Positions 37,351 to 45,554 of a DNA stretch of 64,000 nt are shown here, piece after piece. The stretch lies in the NCBI RefSeq assembly GCF_014212315.1, contig NZ_JACKXE010000001.1, forward strand, positions 1,860,001-1,924,000. Direction: 5' to 3'. This stretch comes from Nocardioides luti. Lineage in GTDB: Bacteria > Actinomycetota > Actinomycetes > Propionibacteriales > Nocardioidaceae. The notes below the pieces were generated by a model. The model was not told the origin of the DNA. It did not search any database and worked only from the letters and a program-made list of their open reading frames with translations. Both the position numbers and the translations under genes were made by a program. Positions within the stretch are counted from its first letter, which is position 1. Each line of letters starts with the position of its first letter.

Positions 37351-38379
37351 TCAGGGGCGGATGACGGTGATGCCGCCGGCTCCGCTGCCGGGCCGGCCGA
37401 GGTCGGCCAGCCGGGCGGGGGCCTCGTCGAGCCCGATCGTGCCCGTGACCAGGCGCTGCGGCGCGAGCGTGCCGTCGGTGACGAGCGCGAGCAGCTCCGG
37501 GTAGGCCGCTGCCGACATGCCGTGGCTGCCGAGCACCTGCAGCTCGCGGGCCACGACGTCGCCCATCGCCACGGCGGGGGTGGCGTGCTCGCCGAGCAGC
37601 AGCCCCACCTGGACGTGCCGCCCGCGCGGGCGCAGGCAGGCCAACGAGTTCGCGAAGGTCGCGGTGCTGCCGAGCGCGTCGAGCGACGCGTCCGCCCCGC
37701 CGCCGGTGAGGTCCACCAGTGATCCCACCTCGTCGGCGGGCACCGGCTCGCCGCCGAGCTCGGCGACCAGGGCGAGCGACTCCGGCGCGACGTCGACACC
37801 GAGCACGCGGGCGCCGCGCGCGAGGGCCACCATCACCACGGAGAGGCCCACGCCCCCGCAGCCGTGCACCACCACGGTCTCGCCGGCGCGCACGTCGGCG
37901 ACCTGGGCGACCGCGCGGTACGCCGTACCGAACCGGCAGCCGAGCCCCGCCGCCACGTCGGCGGAGACCTCGTCGGGGATCCGCACGAGGTTCACGTCGG
38001 CCCGCGGCAGGGCGACCAGCTCGGCGAACGACCCCCACTGCGTGAAGCCGGGCTGCAGCTGCCGCTCGCACACCTGCTGGTCGCCCCGCGCACAGCTCCG
38101 GCAGGCCCCGCAGGCCAGCACGAACGGCGTGGTGACGCGGTCCCCGACCCGCCAGCCGGTGACGTCGGGACCGACCTCCGCGACCGTCCCGGCCAGCTCG
38201 TGGCCCGGCACGTGCGGGAGCGGGATGTCCGGCTCGTGGCCCACCCAGGCGTGCCAGTCGCTGCGGCACAGGCCGGTGGCCGCGACCGCGACGACGACGC
38301 CGTCAGGTGGGCAGCCGGGGTCGTCGACGACCTCGACGGAGGCCGGCCGGGCGAACTCGTGGACGACGACGGCGCGCAT
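37351..38379 (-). CDS. Zinc-dependent medium-chain alcohol dehydrogenase
   Basis: 342 residues. Catalytic zinc: CRSDWH and GHELAGTVAEVG; structural zinc: four Cys in ACGACRSCARGDQQVC; NAD loop VVVHGCGGVGLSVVMVALARGA followed by VLGVDV (Asp, so NAD-preferring). Alcohol or aldehyde substrate unknown. Monocistronic, opposite to the next gene. Confidence 0.92.
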   Translation of the reverse strand: MRAVVVHEFARPASVEVVDDPGCPPDGVVVAVAATGLCRSDWHAWVGHEPDIPLPHVPGHELAGTVAEVGPDVTGWRVGDRVTTPFVLACGACRSCARGDQQVCERQLQPGFTQWGSFAELVALPRADVNLVRIPDEVSADVAAGLGCRFGTAYRAVAQVADVRAGETVVVHGCGGVGLSVVMVALARGARVLGVDVAPESLALVAELGGEPVPADEVGSLVDLTGGGADASLDALGSTATFANSLACLRPRGRHVQVGLLLGEHATPAVAMGDVVARELQVLGSHGMSAAAYPELLALVTDGTLAPQRLVTGTIGLDEAPARLADLGRPGSGAGGITVIRP

Positions 38380-38423
38380 GGCGCCAGCACACCACGGGCC
38401 GGCGGGGGTGACAGCATGGGGCC

Positions 38424-38651
38424 ATGCCCCGACCGCTGCTGCTCGTCATCGCCCTCGACACGATCGGGATCATCGGCGTGCTCGTCGCCGGCTTCGCGCA
38501 CCAGCAGGGCGACCGGACGCTGATGACCGTCGGGATCGCCGTCACCGCCGCCTGCGCGGTGGCCGGCGCGCTCACCCTGGTCGCGTGGTCGCGCCGCAAG
38601 CGGCAGGTCGCCGACGGCGACGGCAGCGGCCCCGTCGTCCGCGAGCTCTGA
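38424..38651 (+). CDS. Small two-helix membrane protein
   Basis: 75 residues: helix one LLLVIALDTIGIIGVLVAGFA, a short polar turn HQQGDRTL, helix two TVGIAVTAACAVAGALTLVAW, then a basic SRRKRQ and acidic tail. Three bases before the next start, so co-transcribed. Function unknown. Confidence 0.65.
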   Translation: MPRPLLLVIALDTIGIIGVLVAGFAHQQGDRTLMTVGIAVTAACAVAGALTLVAWSRRKRQVADGDGSGPVVREL

Positions 38652-38654
38652 GCC

Positions 38655-39380
38655 GTGCCCGAGGCACCCGACGCCCTCCTGCACGACTGGGCCATCGCCC
38701 CGCGGGAGTACGCCCGCCAGGAGTCGCGGCGCGGCCGGCGGCACGCGTACGCCGCGCTGGACCCGACCCGGACCGCGCTGGTCGTCGTCGACGTGGTCCC
38801 GTTCTTCGTCGACGAGAACCCCTACTGCCGCGGCATTCTGCCGAACATCACCCTCCTCGCGGAGACGCTCCGCGACGCCGGCGGCACGGTCGCCTGGGTC
38901 GTGCCGGGCACCCCGCCGCCCTCGCGCTGGGCCGAGGAGTTCTACGGACCGCAGGTCGCCGAGCTGTTCCGTACGGCGGGGGGCCGTGGCACCGTCCGGG
39001 AGCGACTGTGGCCCGGCTTCGACGTACGCCCCGACGACCTGCAGGTCGAGAAGACCGCCCCCAGCGCGTTCTTCCCCGGCCGCTGCGACCTCCCCGATCT
39101 GCTCACCGCCCGCGGCATCGACACGGTCCTGGTGACCGGCACCGTCACCAACGTCTGCTGCGAGTCGAGCGCGCGGGACGCGAGCGTCCGGGGGTACCGC
39201 GTCGTGATGGTGGCGGACGCGAACGCCGCCCCCGACGACCGCGCGCACAACGCCACCCTGCACACGGTCTACCGCTCGTTCGGCGACGTGCGCCCGACCG
39301 CGGAGGTGCTGGCCCTCCTCGCGGAGGGCCGGCGCCAGCCGGGTCGGGACGGCGTCAGACCGTCCGGCGGTGCGGGATGA
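38655..39380 (+). CDS. Isochorismatase-like cysteine hydrolase
   Basis: 241 residues from a GTG. The catalytic triad of the family is visible: Asp in TALVVVDVVPFFVD, Lys in QVEKTAPSAFFPG and Cys in VTGTVTNVCCESSARDASVRGY, preceded by the cis-peptide VTGT. Acts on amide or N-carbamoyl substrates in most relatives. Its 3' end overlaps the convergent MFS gene by 26 nt. Confidence 0.9.
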   Translation: MPEAPDALLHDWAIAPREYARQESRRGRRHAYAALDPTRTALVVVDVVPFFVDENPYCRGILPNITLLAETLRDAGGTVAWVVPGTPPPSRWAEEFYGPQVAELFRTAGGRGTVRERLWPGFDVRPDDLQVEKTAPSAFFPGRCDLPDLLTARGIDTVLVTGTVTNVCCESSARDASVRGYRVVMVADANAAPDDRAHNATLHTVYRSFGDVRPTAEVLALLAEGRRQPGRDGVRPSGGAG

Positions 39381-40797
39381 GCAGCACGATCAGCGCGGTC
39401 AGCACCGAGGCGCCGGCGCAGAGCGCGAACAGCTCCCGGTAGGCCGTCAGCGACGGCACCGCGAACTCGCCGAGGATCACCGTGTTCGCGGCCAGGATGC
39501 TGCCGCCGACGGCGCTCGCCAGAGAGCTGCCGAGGCTGCGGAAGAGGCTGTTGAGGCCGTTGGCCGCCGCGATCTCGCTCGGCGGGGTGTGGGTGTTGAT
39601 GAGCGACGGGAGCGCGGCGTACCCGATCCCGGTGCCGACGCCCACGACCGTCGCGCCGACGATGACCTGCCAGAGCGAGTCGGTCACGACGATCCGCATC
39701 AGCCAGCCGGCGGCGACCACGACAGCGCCGATCGCCAACGTCTGCGGGGCGCCGCGCTTCTCGATGAGGCGGGCCGCGACCGGCGAGAAGAACAGCATCG
39801 CGAGACCGCTCGGCAGCATCGCGAGGCCGCCGACGAGGAGGCTCGAGCCGAAGCCGTAGCCGCTGGCCTCCGGCGCCTCGACGTACGACGCGGTGCCGAT
39901 GAACGAGGCGAACAGCGCGAAGCCGAAGAGGATCGAGGCGAGGTTCGTGAGCACGATGGGCTTGCGGCGCAGCGCCTGCAGGTCCACGAGCGGGTCGTGG
40001 ATGCGGACCTGGCTCCAGCCGAACACGACGAACAGCACGGCGGAGGCGACGAGGAGCCCGGCCACCCGCGGGTCGCCCCAGCCCCATGTCGCGCTCTGGG
40101 TGAGCGGCAGCAGGAGGGTGACCAGCGAGGCGGCGAGCAGCACGCCGCCGACGACGTCGACACGGCCGCCGCTGCGACTCGGCGCCTCGGGGACGATCGT
40201 GAGGATGCCGACGAAGGCCAGCGCACCGGCCACGGAGGTGATCCAGAAGAGCGCGTGGAAGTCCGCGTGCTCGGCCACGAAGCCGGCCAGCGGCAGGCCG
40301 AGGGCGCCGCCGATGCCGAGCATCGCGCTCACCAGGGCGATCGCCGAGCTGACCCGCTCGCGCGGCATCACAGTGGCGAGCAGGCTGATCCCGAGCGGGA
40401 TCGCGGCGGCGGAGATGCCCTGGATGGCACGACCGACGATGAGCAGCGGCACGTTGCTGGTGAGCGCGGTGATCAGGGAGCCGACGATCAGCGCCGCGAG
40501 CGCGACGAGGAGCATCAGCCGCTTGCCGTACATGTCGCCGAGGCGACCCATGATCGGCACGGCCACCGCGGCGACGAGGAGGGTCGAGGTCAGCAGCCAG
40601 GACACGTTGCTGGCCGAGGTGTCCAGGTCGGCGGGGAGCACCGACAGCACCGGGATCAGCACCGACTGCGACAGCGACACCACCAGCGCGCCGAGACCGA
40701 CGACGACCAGCTCGAGCCGGGCCCGGGCGGGACTGGTGTGGGCGGCGACCTCGGACTCGAGGTCGGCGGGGGCCGTGAGGGCCTCGCGATCGTTCAT
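39355..40797 (-). CDS. DHA2-type (14-helix) MFS drug exporter
   Basis: 480 residues from ATG 40797 with GAAAGG upstream. Motif A is PIMGRLGDMYGKRLML; motif C-like LGIGGALGLPLAG marks an antiporter. Fourteen hydrophobic helices can be counted. Faces a TetR gene across a 110-bp gap holding a perfect inverted repeat; this is the standard repressor-exporter pair, and the substrate is likely a toxic hydrophobic compound. Confidence 0.92.
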   Translation of the reverse strand: MNDREALTAPADLESEVAAHTSPARARLELVVVGLGALVVSLSQSVLIPVLSVLPADLDTSASNVSWLLTSTLLVAAVAVPIMGRLGDMYGKRLMLLVALAALIVGSLITALTSNVPLLIVGRAIQGISAAAIPLGISLLATVMPRERVSSAIALVSAMLGIGGALGLPLAGFVAEHADFHALFWITSVAGALAFVGILTIVPEAPSRSGGRVDVVGGVLLAASLVTLLLPLTQSATWGWGDPRVAGLLVASAVLFVVFGWSQVRIHDPLVDLQALRRKPIVLTNLASILFGFALFASFIGTASYVEAPEASGYGFGSSLLVGGLAMLPSGLAMLFFSPVAARLIEKRGAPQTLAIGAVVVAAGWLMRIVVTDSLWQVIVGATVVGVGTGIGYAALPSLINTHTPPSEIAAANGLNSLFRSLGSSLASAVGGSILAANTVILGEFAVPSLTAYRELFALCAGASVLTALIVLLIPHRRTV

Positions 40798-40852
40798 GGT
40801 CGTGCCTTTCGGGGCGCGTACGTCGGGGTCGAGATGGCACCATACGCCCAGT

Positions 40853-40869
40853 GTGGCACTCAGTGCCAC
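40853..40869. promoter_or_regulatory. TetR operator between exporter and repressor
   Basis: GTGGCACT C AGTGCCAC: 8-bp perfect arms around one base, lying 39 bases before the tetR start and 56 before the exporter start. A GGCAC half-site recurs 17 bases to the left. Confidence 0.75.
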
Positions 40870-40907
40870 TTCTGGCCCCAAGTGCTGGGATTGGCTACGA
40901 TCGACTC

Positions 40908-41504
40908 ATGGCCGTCGAGAAGTCCCTGCGCGACCACGCACGGGACGCCATCCGCGACGAGGTGATGAAGCACGCCTGGTCGCTCTTCGCCGAGCAGGGC
41001 TTCGAGGCCACCACGGTCGAGCAGGTCGCCGCGTCGGCAGGCATGTCGCGACGCACCTTCTTCCGCTACTTCTCCGGCAAGGACGAGCTGGTCCTCGAGA
41101 GGCTGGTCGAGTCCGGCCACCGGATCGCCGACGCGCTGCGGGCCCGCCCCGCCGACGAGGCGGCCTGGCCGGCGCTGCGGGCTGCCTTCCAGGAGACCGT
41201 CGAGGTGCAGGAGCGGTACGCCGACCGCTCCCGGCCGCTGCAGATCATGCTGCGCGAGGAGCCGGGCGTCCGCTCGGTCGTGCTGGAGCGCCGTCGCCAG
41301 TGGCACGCGGCGCTGTGCCCGCTCGTGGCCGAGCGGCTCCCGTCCCGCGGCCGTACCCGCCGCCCCGACACCCGTGCCGACGCCGTCACCGGCAGCGCGC
41401 TCGCGTGCCTCGAGGCCGCGCAGGAGGTCTGGGCCGACCACCCCGGCGCCCAACTGGGCCAGCTGCTCGACGACGCCATGGGCGCGGTCGCACCGCTCAG
41501 CTGA
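40908..41504 (+). CDS. TetR-family transcriptional repressor
   Basis: 198 residues from ATG 40908. DNA-binding domain: MKHAWSLFAEQGFEATTVEQVAASAGMSRRTFFRYFSGKDELVLE, a textbook TetR helix-turn-helix. The ligand domain is not specific enough to name an inducer. Presumably represses itself and the divergent exporter through the inverted repeat between them. Confidence 0.93.
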   Translation: MAVEKSLRDHARDAIRDEVMKHAWSLFAEQGFEATTVEQVAASAGMSRRTFFRYFSGKDELVLERLVESGHRIADALRARPADEAAWPALRAAFQETVEVQERYADRSRPLQIMLREEPGVRSVVLERRRQWHAALCPLVAERLPSRGRTRRPDTRADAVTGSALACLEAAQEVWADHPGAQLGQLLDDAMGAVAPLS

Positions 41505-41808
41505 GCGAGAACCCGTCCGGCACCGGCACCTCGGCGCTCCACCGCGCCCGCCGCTCCTCGTCCGACTGCTCCCACCATTTCTCGCCACGCTCGCCCAGCG
41601 CGACCTTCGTCGCCTGGACGCCGGCTCGGGAGGTGGCCTCCTCGTCGGTCCCCTTCGTCCGGCGCACCTCGCGCCGCCACGCCATCAGCACCTTCGTGAG
41701 CTCGTCACGACGGCCCTCCGGGATCGCCGGGTCGGTGGCCCGCCACCGGCGGCCGTCGACGACGACGTACCGCCCGTCCTCGGTGGGCTCGGCGGCCGTC
41801 CGGGTCAT
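41497..41808 (-). CDS. Conserved small actinobacterial protein ('biopolymer transporter Tol' misnomer family)
   Basis: 103 residues from ATG 41808. DGRRWRATDPAIPEGRRDELTKVLMAWRREV and VQATKVALGERGEKWWEQ match a family found widely in actinobacteria and often mislabelled as a Tol transporter; it has no membrane helix. Function unknown. Its start overlaps the stop of a tiny membrane-peptide gene by 4 nt, and its end overlaps the convergent tetR by 8. Confidence 0.75.
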   Translation of the reverse strand: MTRTAAEPTEDGRYVVVDGRRWRATDPAIPEGRRDELTKVLMAWRREVRRTKGTDEEATSRAGVQATKVALGERGEKWWEQSDEERRARWSAEVPVPDGFSLS

Positions 41809-41909
41809 CGGGACAGGGCCGAGAGGACGAGGAGCAGGACGACGGTCAGCCCGGCGGACAGGAGGAGCGAGCCGAGGCAGCCGAGGCGGTTGCTGAAGAA
41901 GAAGAACAT
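41805..41909 (-). CDS. 34-residue single-helix membrane peptide
   Basis: Begins MFFFFSNRLGCLGSLLLSAG and continues as one hydrophobic helix ending LSALSR. CGGAG lies six bases before the ATG, and the TGA overlaps the next ATG (ATGA), strong signs of real, coupled translation. The opening SNRLGCLGSLL recurs in short actinobacterial peptides as I recall them. Function unknown. Confidence 0.7.
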   Translation of the reverse strand: MFFFFSNRLGCLGSLLLSAGLTVVLLLVLSALSR

Positions 41910-41995
41910 GACGGCTCCGTGCCCGGTACTGGGCCATCCACGCCACACCAAGGGGTGTGGTCGGGCGGGTTCAGCCGCCGGTTGTCGGTCGCGTG

Positions 41996-43048
41996 TCAGT
42001 CAAGGGTCAGCCGCGCGGTCATCTCGCGTCGACTGCTGACGCCGAGCTTGGTGAAGATCATCTTGAGGTGGTCCTGGACCGTGTGCGACGACAGGTGGAG
42101 CGACTGGGCGATGCCCTTGGTGTCGACGCCTTGGAGGACCAGGACGGCGACGTCCTCCTCCCGCGACGTGAGGCCGTGTGCGGCGAGAGCGAGGCGACTG
42201 AGGACGGAGCGTGGTGTGGGCTCGAGGGTGACGACGATGTCGGGCGATCCACCGGTCGTGCCCTCGAGGGGCGCGGCACGCAGGCTCAGCCAGCGGCCGT
42301 TCTCCAGCTGGGTGCGCGACTGGAACGGTTCCTGGCGTAGCCGGGTGGTGGCGATCACGGCCAGCACGTTGGCGGGCAGCGAGCCGTGGTCGAAGCCACC
42401 GAGGTCCGCGATGGCCGCGCGCGCCGCTGGGGTGGCGTGGGTCAGCCGGTTCGTCGCATCGACGATCAACACCGACGGGCCGGCAGGAGCGGGCACCGGG
42501 TCCGTGGTCGTCCCGGGTCGGAACAGGCTGCGTTGGATCGCCACCGCGACCAAGTCGCAGATCGTCGCGACCTGGTCGAGGTCCGCCTGGGTGTACGGGG
42601 GATCGCCGTCTGCGCGCGCAAGGCCCAGTGCGCCCCAGCAGGCTCCGCGGCTCACGAACGCTGCGCGCAGCTCGTCGGTGAATCCGAAGCGTCGCTGCAT
42701 GAACTCGCGGTGCCGGTAGCTGATCTCGGGATGGCCGTCGGTGTCGAGGTGGATCGCGCCCACCGGCGGCCGGCGGCGTGCGATCTCCTCGAACCTGTTG
42801 ATGTCGGAGGTCGAGCCGTACTCGGCAGCCGCGAACTCCTCGTCACCGATGCCGAGGTCGCGGGTCTTCGATGCCCAGGTCACCACCCCGGAGGCGGGGT
42901 CGGTGGTGGCCAGGCACGCGAAGTCGTGGGGAACATGGCGGGCAACCGCCGCGTACACCTCGTTGGCGAGCGTCGGCAGGTCGAGGGCGTCGCCACCGAT
43001 GCGCTCACGCAGTCGGTCGTGGAGGCTCATCCACCCGGTCACAGGCAT
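41996..43048 (-). CDS. LuxR-family regulator with N-terminal sensor domains
   Basis: 350 residues from ATG 43048 behind GAGG. The C-terminal HTH is HGLTSREEDVAVLVLQGVDTKGIAQSLHLSSHTVQDHLKMIFTKLGVSSRREM. Residues 20-165 resemble a GAF domain (DFACLATTDPASGVVTW..., RGACWGALGLAR), and 180-270 a PAS-like domain (SVLIVDATNRLTHATPAARAAI). No receiver domain, so a ligand rather than phosphorylation should control it. Divergent from the hemerythrin gene, its likely target. Confidence 0.88.
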   Translation of the reverse strand: MPVTGWMSLHDRLRERIGGDALDLPTLANEVYAAVARHVPHDFACLATTDPASGVVTWASKTRDLGIGDEEFAAAEYGSTSDINRFEEIARRRPPVGAIHLDTDGHPEISYRHREFMQRRFGFTDELRAAFVSRGACWGALGLARADGDPPYTQADLDQVATICDLVAVAIQRSLFRPGTTTDPVPAPAGPSVLIVDATNRLTHATPAARAAIADLGGFDHGSLPANVLAVIATTRLRQEPFQSRTQLENGRWLSLRAAPLEGTTGGSPDIVVTLEPTPRSVLSRLALAAHGLTSREEDVAVLVLQGVDTKGIAQSLHLSSHTVQDHLKMIFTKLGVSSRREMTARLTLD

Positions 43049-43099
43049 GCCGTCATCCTCACCCGGCCGATGGTCCCGAGCAACGATGATCCGCAACTC

Positions 43100-43113
43100 C
43101 CCAGATTTCTGGG
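43100..43113. promoter_or_regulatory. Candidate operator between LuxR and hemerythrin genes
   Basis: CCCAG ATTT CTGGG, a 5-bp inverted repeat with 4-nt spacer, in the 102-bp gap between two divergent starts. Binding by the LuxR protein is inferred from position only. Confidence 0.4.
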
Positions 43114-43150
43114 ATGGGCCCACACCCGCGTCAGGACCCAACCTCGTGCC

Positions 43151-43957
43151 ATGAACGACAACCACGTCACCCACGTCCACCCCACCGCCCACGCCCACAC
43201 CTCCCGTTGCTGGTGGGACCACACCAAACCGGGCTGGGTCTGCCCGGCCGGCGACGAGAACACCCCGCCCAGCCCCGCGTCGGCCGTCGTCGAGGTCGAC
43301 CACGCAGAGGTCGACACCCGCGACATGGTCGTCGTCCACACCGCCGTGCTGCGCGAGTTCCGCCTCCTGCGGGGTGCTGTCGCGCGCACTGCGGGCGGCG
43401 ACCGCGACCAGGCCCGCGTCGTCGACGCCCACCTCGGGTTGATGTGCGACCTGCTGCACCACCATCACGAGGGGGAGGACGAGCTGCTCTGGCCGCTGCT
43501 GGCCGCCCGGCTCCCTGCAGGGAGCCAACCGCTGCTGGCCCTCGCCGAGGCACAGCACGACGGCCTCCACCAGGCACTCGCAGCCGTCGGTGTCGCACGA
43601 CACGCCTGGATCGAGAACGCCTCCGGCGTGAGTCGCGACGCGCTCGTCCGGGGCCTGGAGGTCTTGTCCAGGCTGCTCACCGAGCACCTGGAGGACGAGG
43701 AGCGCAACCTGCTGCCACTTGCGGCGACCTACCTGACGGCCGCCGAGTGGCAGGCCGTCGGCGAGCACGGCGCGGCCAGCACACCGAAGGCGGCGCTCCC
43801 GCTCGTCGTCGGGATGTTCGCCTACGAGGGCGACCCAGCAGTTCTCAAGGCGACGCTCGCCTCCGCCCCTCTCGTGCCCCGACTGCTCGTCCCGCGCATC
43901 GCCCCGGGTGTCTACGCCCGCCGCGCGCGCAAGGTCTACGGCACCCGCACGCCGTGA
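43151..43957 (+). CDS. Hemerythrin HHE-domain protein
   Basis: 268 residues. Di-iron ligands: MVVVHTAVLREFR, LLHHHHEGEDELLWPLL, EAQHDGLHQAL and LTEHLEDEERNLLPL. The first 35 residues hold extra His, Cys and Trp (HVHPTAHAHTSRCWW), unusual for the family and perhaps a second metal site. Binds O2, NO or senses redox; here probably under the divergent LuxR sensor. Last chromosomal gene before the tRNA-borne junction. Confidence 0.88.
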   Translation: MNDNHVTHVHPTAHAHTSRCWWDHTKPGWVCPAGDENTPPSPASAVVEVDHAEVDTRDMVVVHTAVLREFRLLRGAVARTAGGDRDQARVVDAHLGLMCDLLHHHHEGEDELLWPLLAARLPAGSQPLLALAEAQHDGLHQALAAVGVARHAWIENASGVSRDALVRGLEVLSRLLTEHLEDEERNLLPLAATYLTAAEWQAVGEHGAASTPKAALPLVVGMFAYEGDPAVLKATLASAPLVPRLLVPRIAPGVYARRARKVYGTRTP

Positions 43958-44041
43958 GGCTCGAGCAACACCTCGCACGCGGGTGGAGGCAGGTGCGCGT
44001 CTCCTGCAGGGCAGACGCCCACCGGATCCGTCGCCGGGTGC

Positions 44042-44078
44042 AAAAAGCCCCTGACCTCGTCATTGCAGGTCAGGGGCT
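44042..44078 (-). terminator. Rho-independent terminator of the tRNA-Thr locus
   Basis: 12-bp perfect stem (AGCCCCTGACCT at 44046-44057 with its complement at 44067-44078), 9-nt loop and a run of five T on the leftward strand. It follows the tRNA 3' end by 6 bases, as expected for the original tRNA gene. Confidence 0.9.
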
Positions 44079-44084
44079 GTTCGA

Positions 44085-44134
44085 TGGAGCCGCCTGTCAG
44101 AATCGAACTGACGACCTTCTCATTACGAGTGAGA
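44085..44134 (-). pseudogene. 3' half of tRNA-Thr(CGU): attachment-site remnant
   Basis: Leftward, the sequence runs TCTCA CTCGTAA TGAGA (anticodon arm, anticodon CGT), variable loop, T-arm GTCAGTTCGATTCTGAC, acceptor strand and encoded CCA. Upstream there is no D-arm nor 5' acceptor strand, so this cannot be a working tRNA. A 3' half beside foreign DNA is the product of site-specific integration into a tRNA gene; the full gene should lie at the far end of the element, to the right of the window. Confidence 0.88.
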
Positions 44135-44392
44135 TGTGAGTTCGTCGTTAGCCCGAGCGCTCAATTCATACTCTGACCTGCGAGTTTGCTCTCTCGAGCA
44201 CCCACCGCCCAACCCGATCGCGACCGACCGTGACCGGTTGCGACCGGTCGTTTGACGTGACTTTCGCGGGAGTTTCCCGTGATTGCGGCTTTACAAGCCA
44301 TATGCGTCTGTACAGCCGTGCTGACTGCTGCGTAGAACTTCGATCTGGGCGAGCCGGTGCAGCGCCCAGCGTCGTCGAGCTCGGAGGTAGAT

Positions 44393-44644
44393 ATGGACAA
44401 CCCGATTGAATCGGATCATGCCTCGGGTGAAGGCTCAAACCAGCGCGTCGACGAAGCCTCGCGTTCAACTCCGGGCTCGACCGACGATGACGTATCCGAC
44501 GGCCACTCTCTTAACCCTTTGAAAGCTCGTCACGAGTTCGCTGGGGCGAACACCGCGGCACCCTATCTGGCTACGGCACACCGTCACATGTCGTCTCTTG
44601 GAGATCGTTTCCGCGCCCACACTCGCGATCGGAAGGCGCGATGA
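44393..44644 (+). CDS. Small polar protein, unknown
   Basis: 83 residues from ATG 44393, with GGAGG six bases upstream. Acidic Ser/Asp-rich first half (MDNPIESDHASGEGSNQ..., STDDDVSDGHS), basic second half ending RFRAHTRDRKAR; likely disordered. TGA overlaps the next ATG by 4 nt. First gene inside the element; the 260 bases before it hold no gene but have GACCGGT direct and inverted copies near 44221-44252 that could be integrase arm sites. Confidence 0.6.
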   Translation: MDNPIESDHASGEGSNQRVDEASRSTPGSTDDDVSDGHSLNPLKARHEFAGANTAAPYLATAHRHMSSLGDRFRAHTRDRKAR

Positions 44645-45330
44645 CAGAAGACGAACGCAGCCGCACGCGCACGGAGCCGGTGCACCTGGATCCAGACGAG
44701 GTAGTGCAGCATCGACCGGTCGACGGCGAAGTGCAGGCGACCTCGAGAAGCGTCCGGATCGGCTCCCTCTATGGAGTGATGCTGCTTCATCGTGACCACG
44801 ACCTTTACGTTGCAGAGAACCGACGAGGCCGCAACCTTCAAGATCTCATCCGCGCTCGACTCCAAGCCGAGCGCTTCAGCGATGACGATGCCCAGGAATG
44901 GGCGTTTCGGAACTGGTGCAGGTGGCTCGTCGACCCGAGGGACTCCTTCGACGGAGACGACTCCTGGTTTTGCGACCAGGTCATCCAGGCCGCGCTGGCG
45001 TACCGGGACACCGGCATCCCGATCGACGAGGCCTTCGGCTGGACCATTCGGTCGGTGAGCGCCCGAGATGCTGTGCGTCTGCGTGCCCACGGCTGGAATC
45101 CCGACGCCTACAGCACCCTCGCCACCTACTGCATGAACCAGGGGGCGGAGCTTGAGGAGGCCGACACGTGGGTCGAATCGCGCATCGTTTGGTGGCGCGC
45201 CCTCCGCTACTTGGAAGCTGGGCTGCGACTCCCAGAAGCCCTGGTCCAGGAGACCCGCCGCCTCGAGGGTGCAGACATTGACCCGGCCGTCGACCTCCTC
45301 ATCGCCCTCAAGACCGGGCCTACGCAATGA
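44641..45330 (+). CDS. Helical protein with Trp-rich repeats, unknown
   Basis: 229 residues, coupled to the preceding gene by ATGA. After a basic first 60 residues come helices of about 20-25 residues with recurring W/A/G pattern: WAFRNWCRWLVDP, AYRDTGIPIDEAFGWTIRSV, ARDAVRLRAHGWNPDAYSTLATY, ALRYLEAGLRLPEALVQE. This resembles alpha-solenoid repeats of the type 'W..aG..p..A'. No catalytic motif. Perhaps a protein-binding scaffold; this is a guess. Confidence 0.6.
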   Translation: MTEDERSRTRTEPVHLDPDEVVQHRPVDGEVQATSRSVRIGSLYGVMLLHRDHDLYVAENRRGRNLQDLIRARLQAERFSDDDAQEWAFRNWCRWLVDPRDSFDGDDSWFCDQVIQAALAYRDTGIPIDEAFGWTIRSVSARDAVRLRAHGWNPDAYSTLATYCMNQGAELEEADTWVESRIVWWRALRYLEAGLRLPEALVQETRRLEGADIDPAVDLLIALKTGPTQ

Positions 45331-45551
45331 GTCAGTCAAGGAAATCCAGGCCCTGTCGCCGGCCATGGCTCCTACTGGCGTCGGATACGGAAGGCGGGGC
45401 TACAGGATTGAACGCTGCCACGCGCAGACGTGGACATGCTGGTCCCGGCCGGCTGGGGCGAGGCATTCCATGCGCATCGCGGTCAGTGCGACTGCGCCCG
45501 GCTCGAGACCCCGAGCCCGAGCACGGCCACGGTCGAGACGAACAGGGCTAA
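45327..45551 (+). CDS. Doubtful 74-residue open frame
   Basis: Opens with an ATGA overlap to the gene before it, but the product is Arg/Pro-rich with no folded pattern and no ribosome site other than coupling. It may be non-coding spacer between the helical protein and the antitoxin-like gene. Confidence 0.25.
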   Translation: MSQSRKSRPCRRPWLLLASDTEGGATGLNAATRRRGHAGPGRLGRGIPCASRSVRLRPARDPEPEHGHGRDEQG

Positions 45552-45554
45552 GCG

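Noticed and set aside
44085..44160. A functional tRNA-Thr gene
   Set aside because: Only the anticodon arm, T-arm and 3' acceptor strand are present; the D-arm and 5' acceptor strand are missing.
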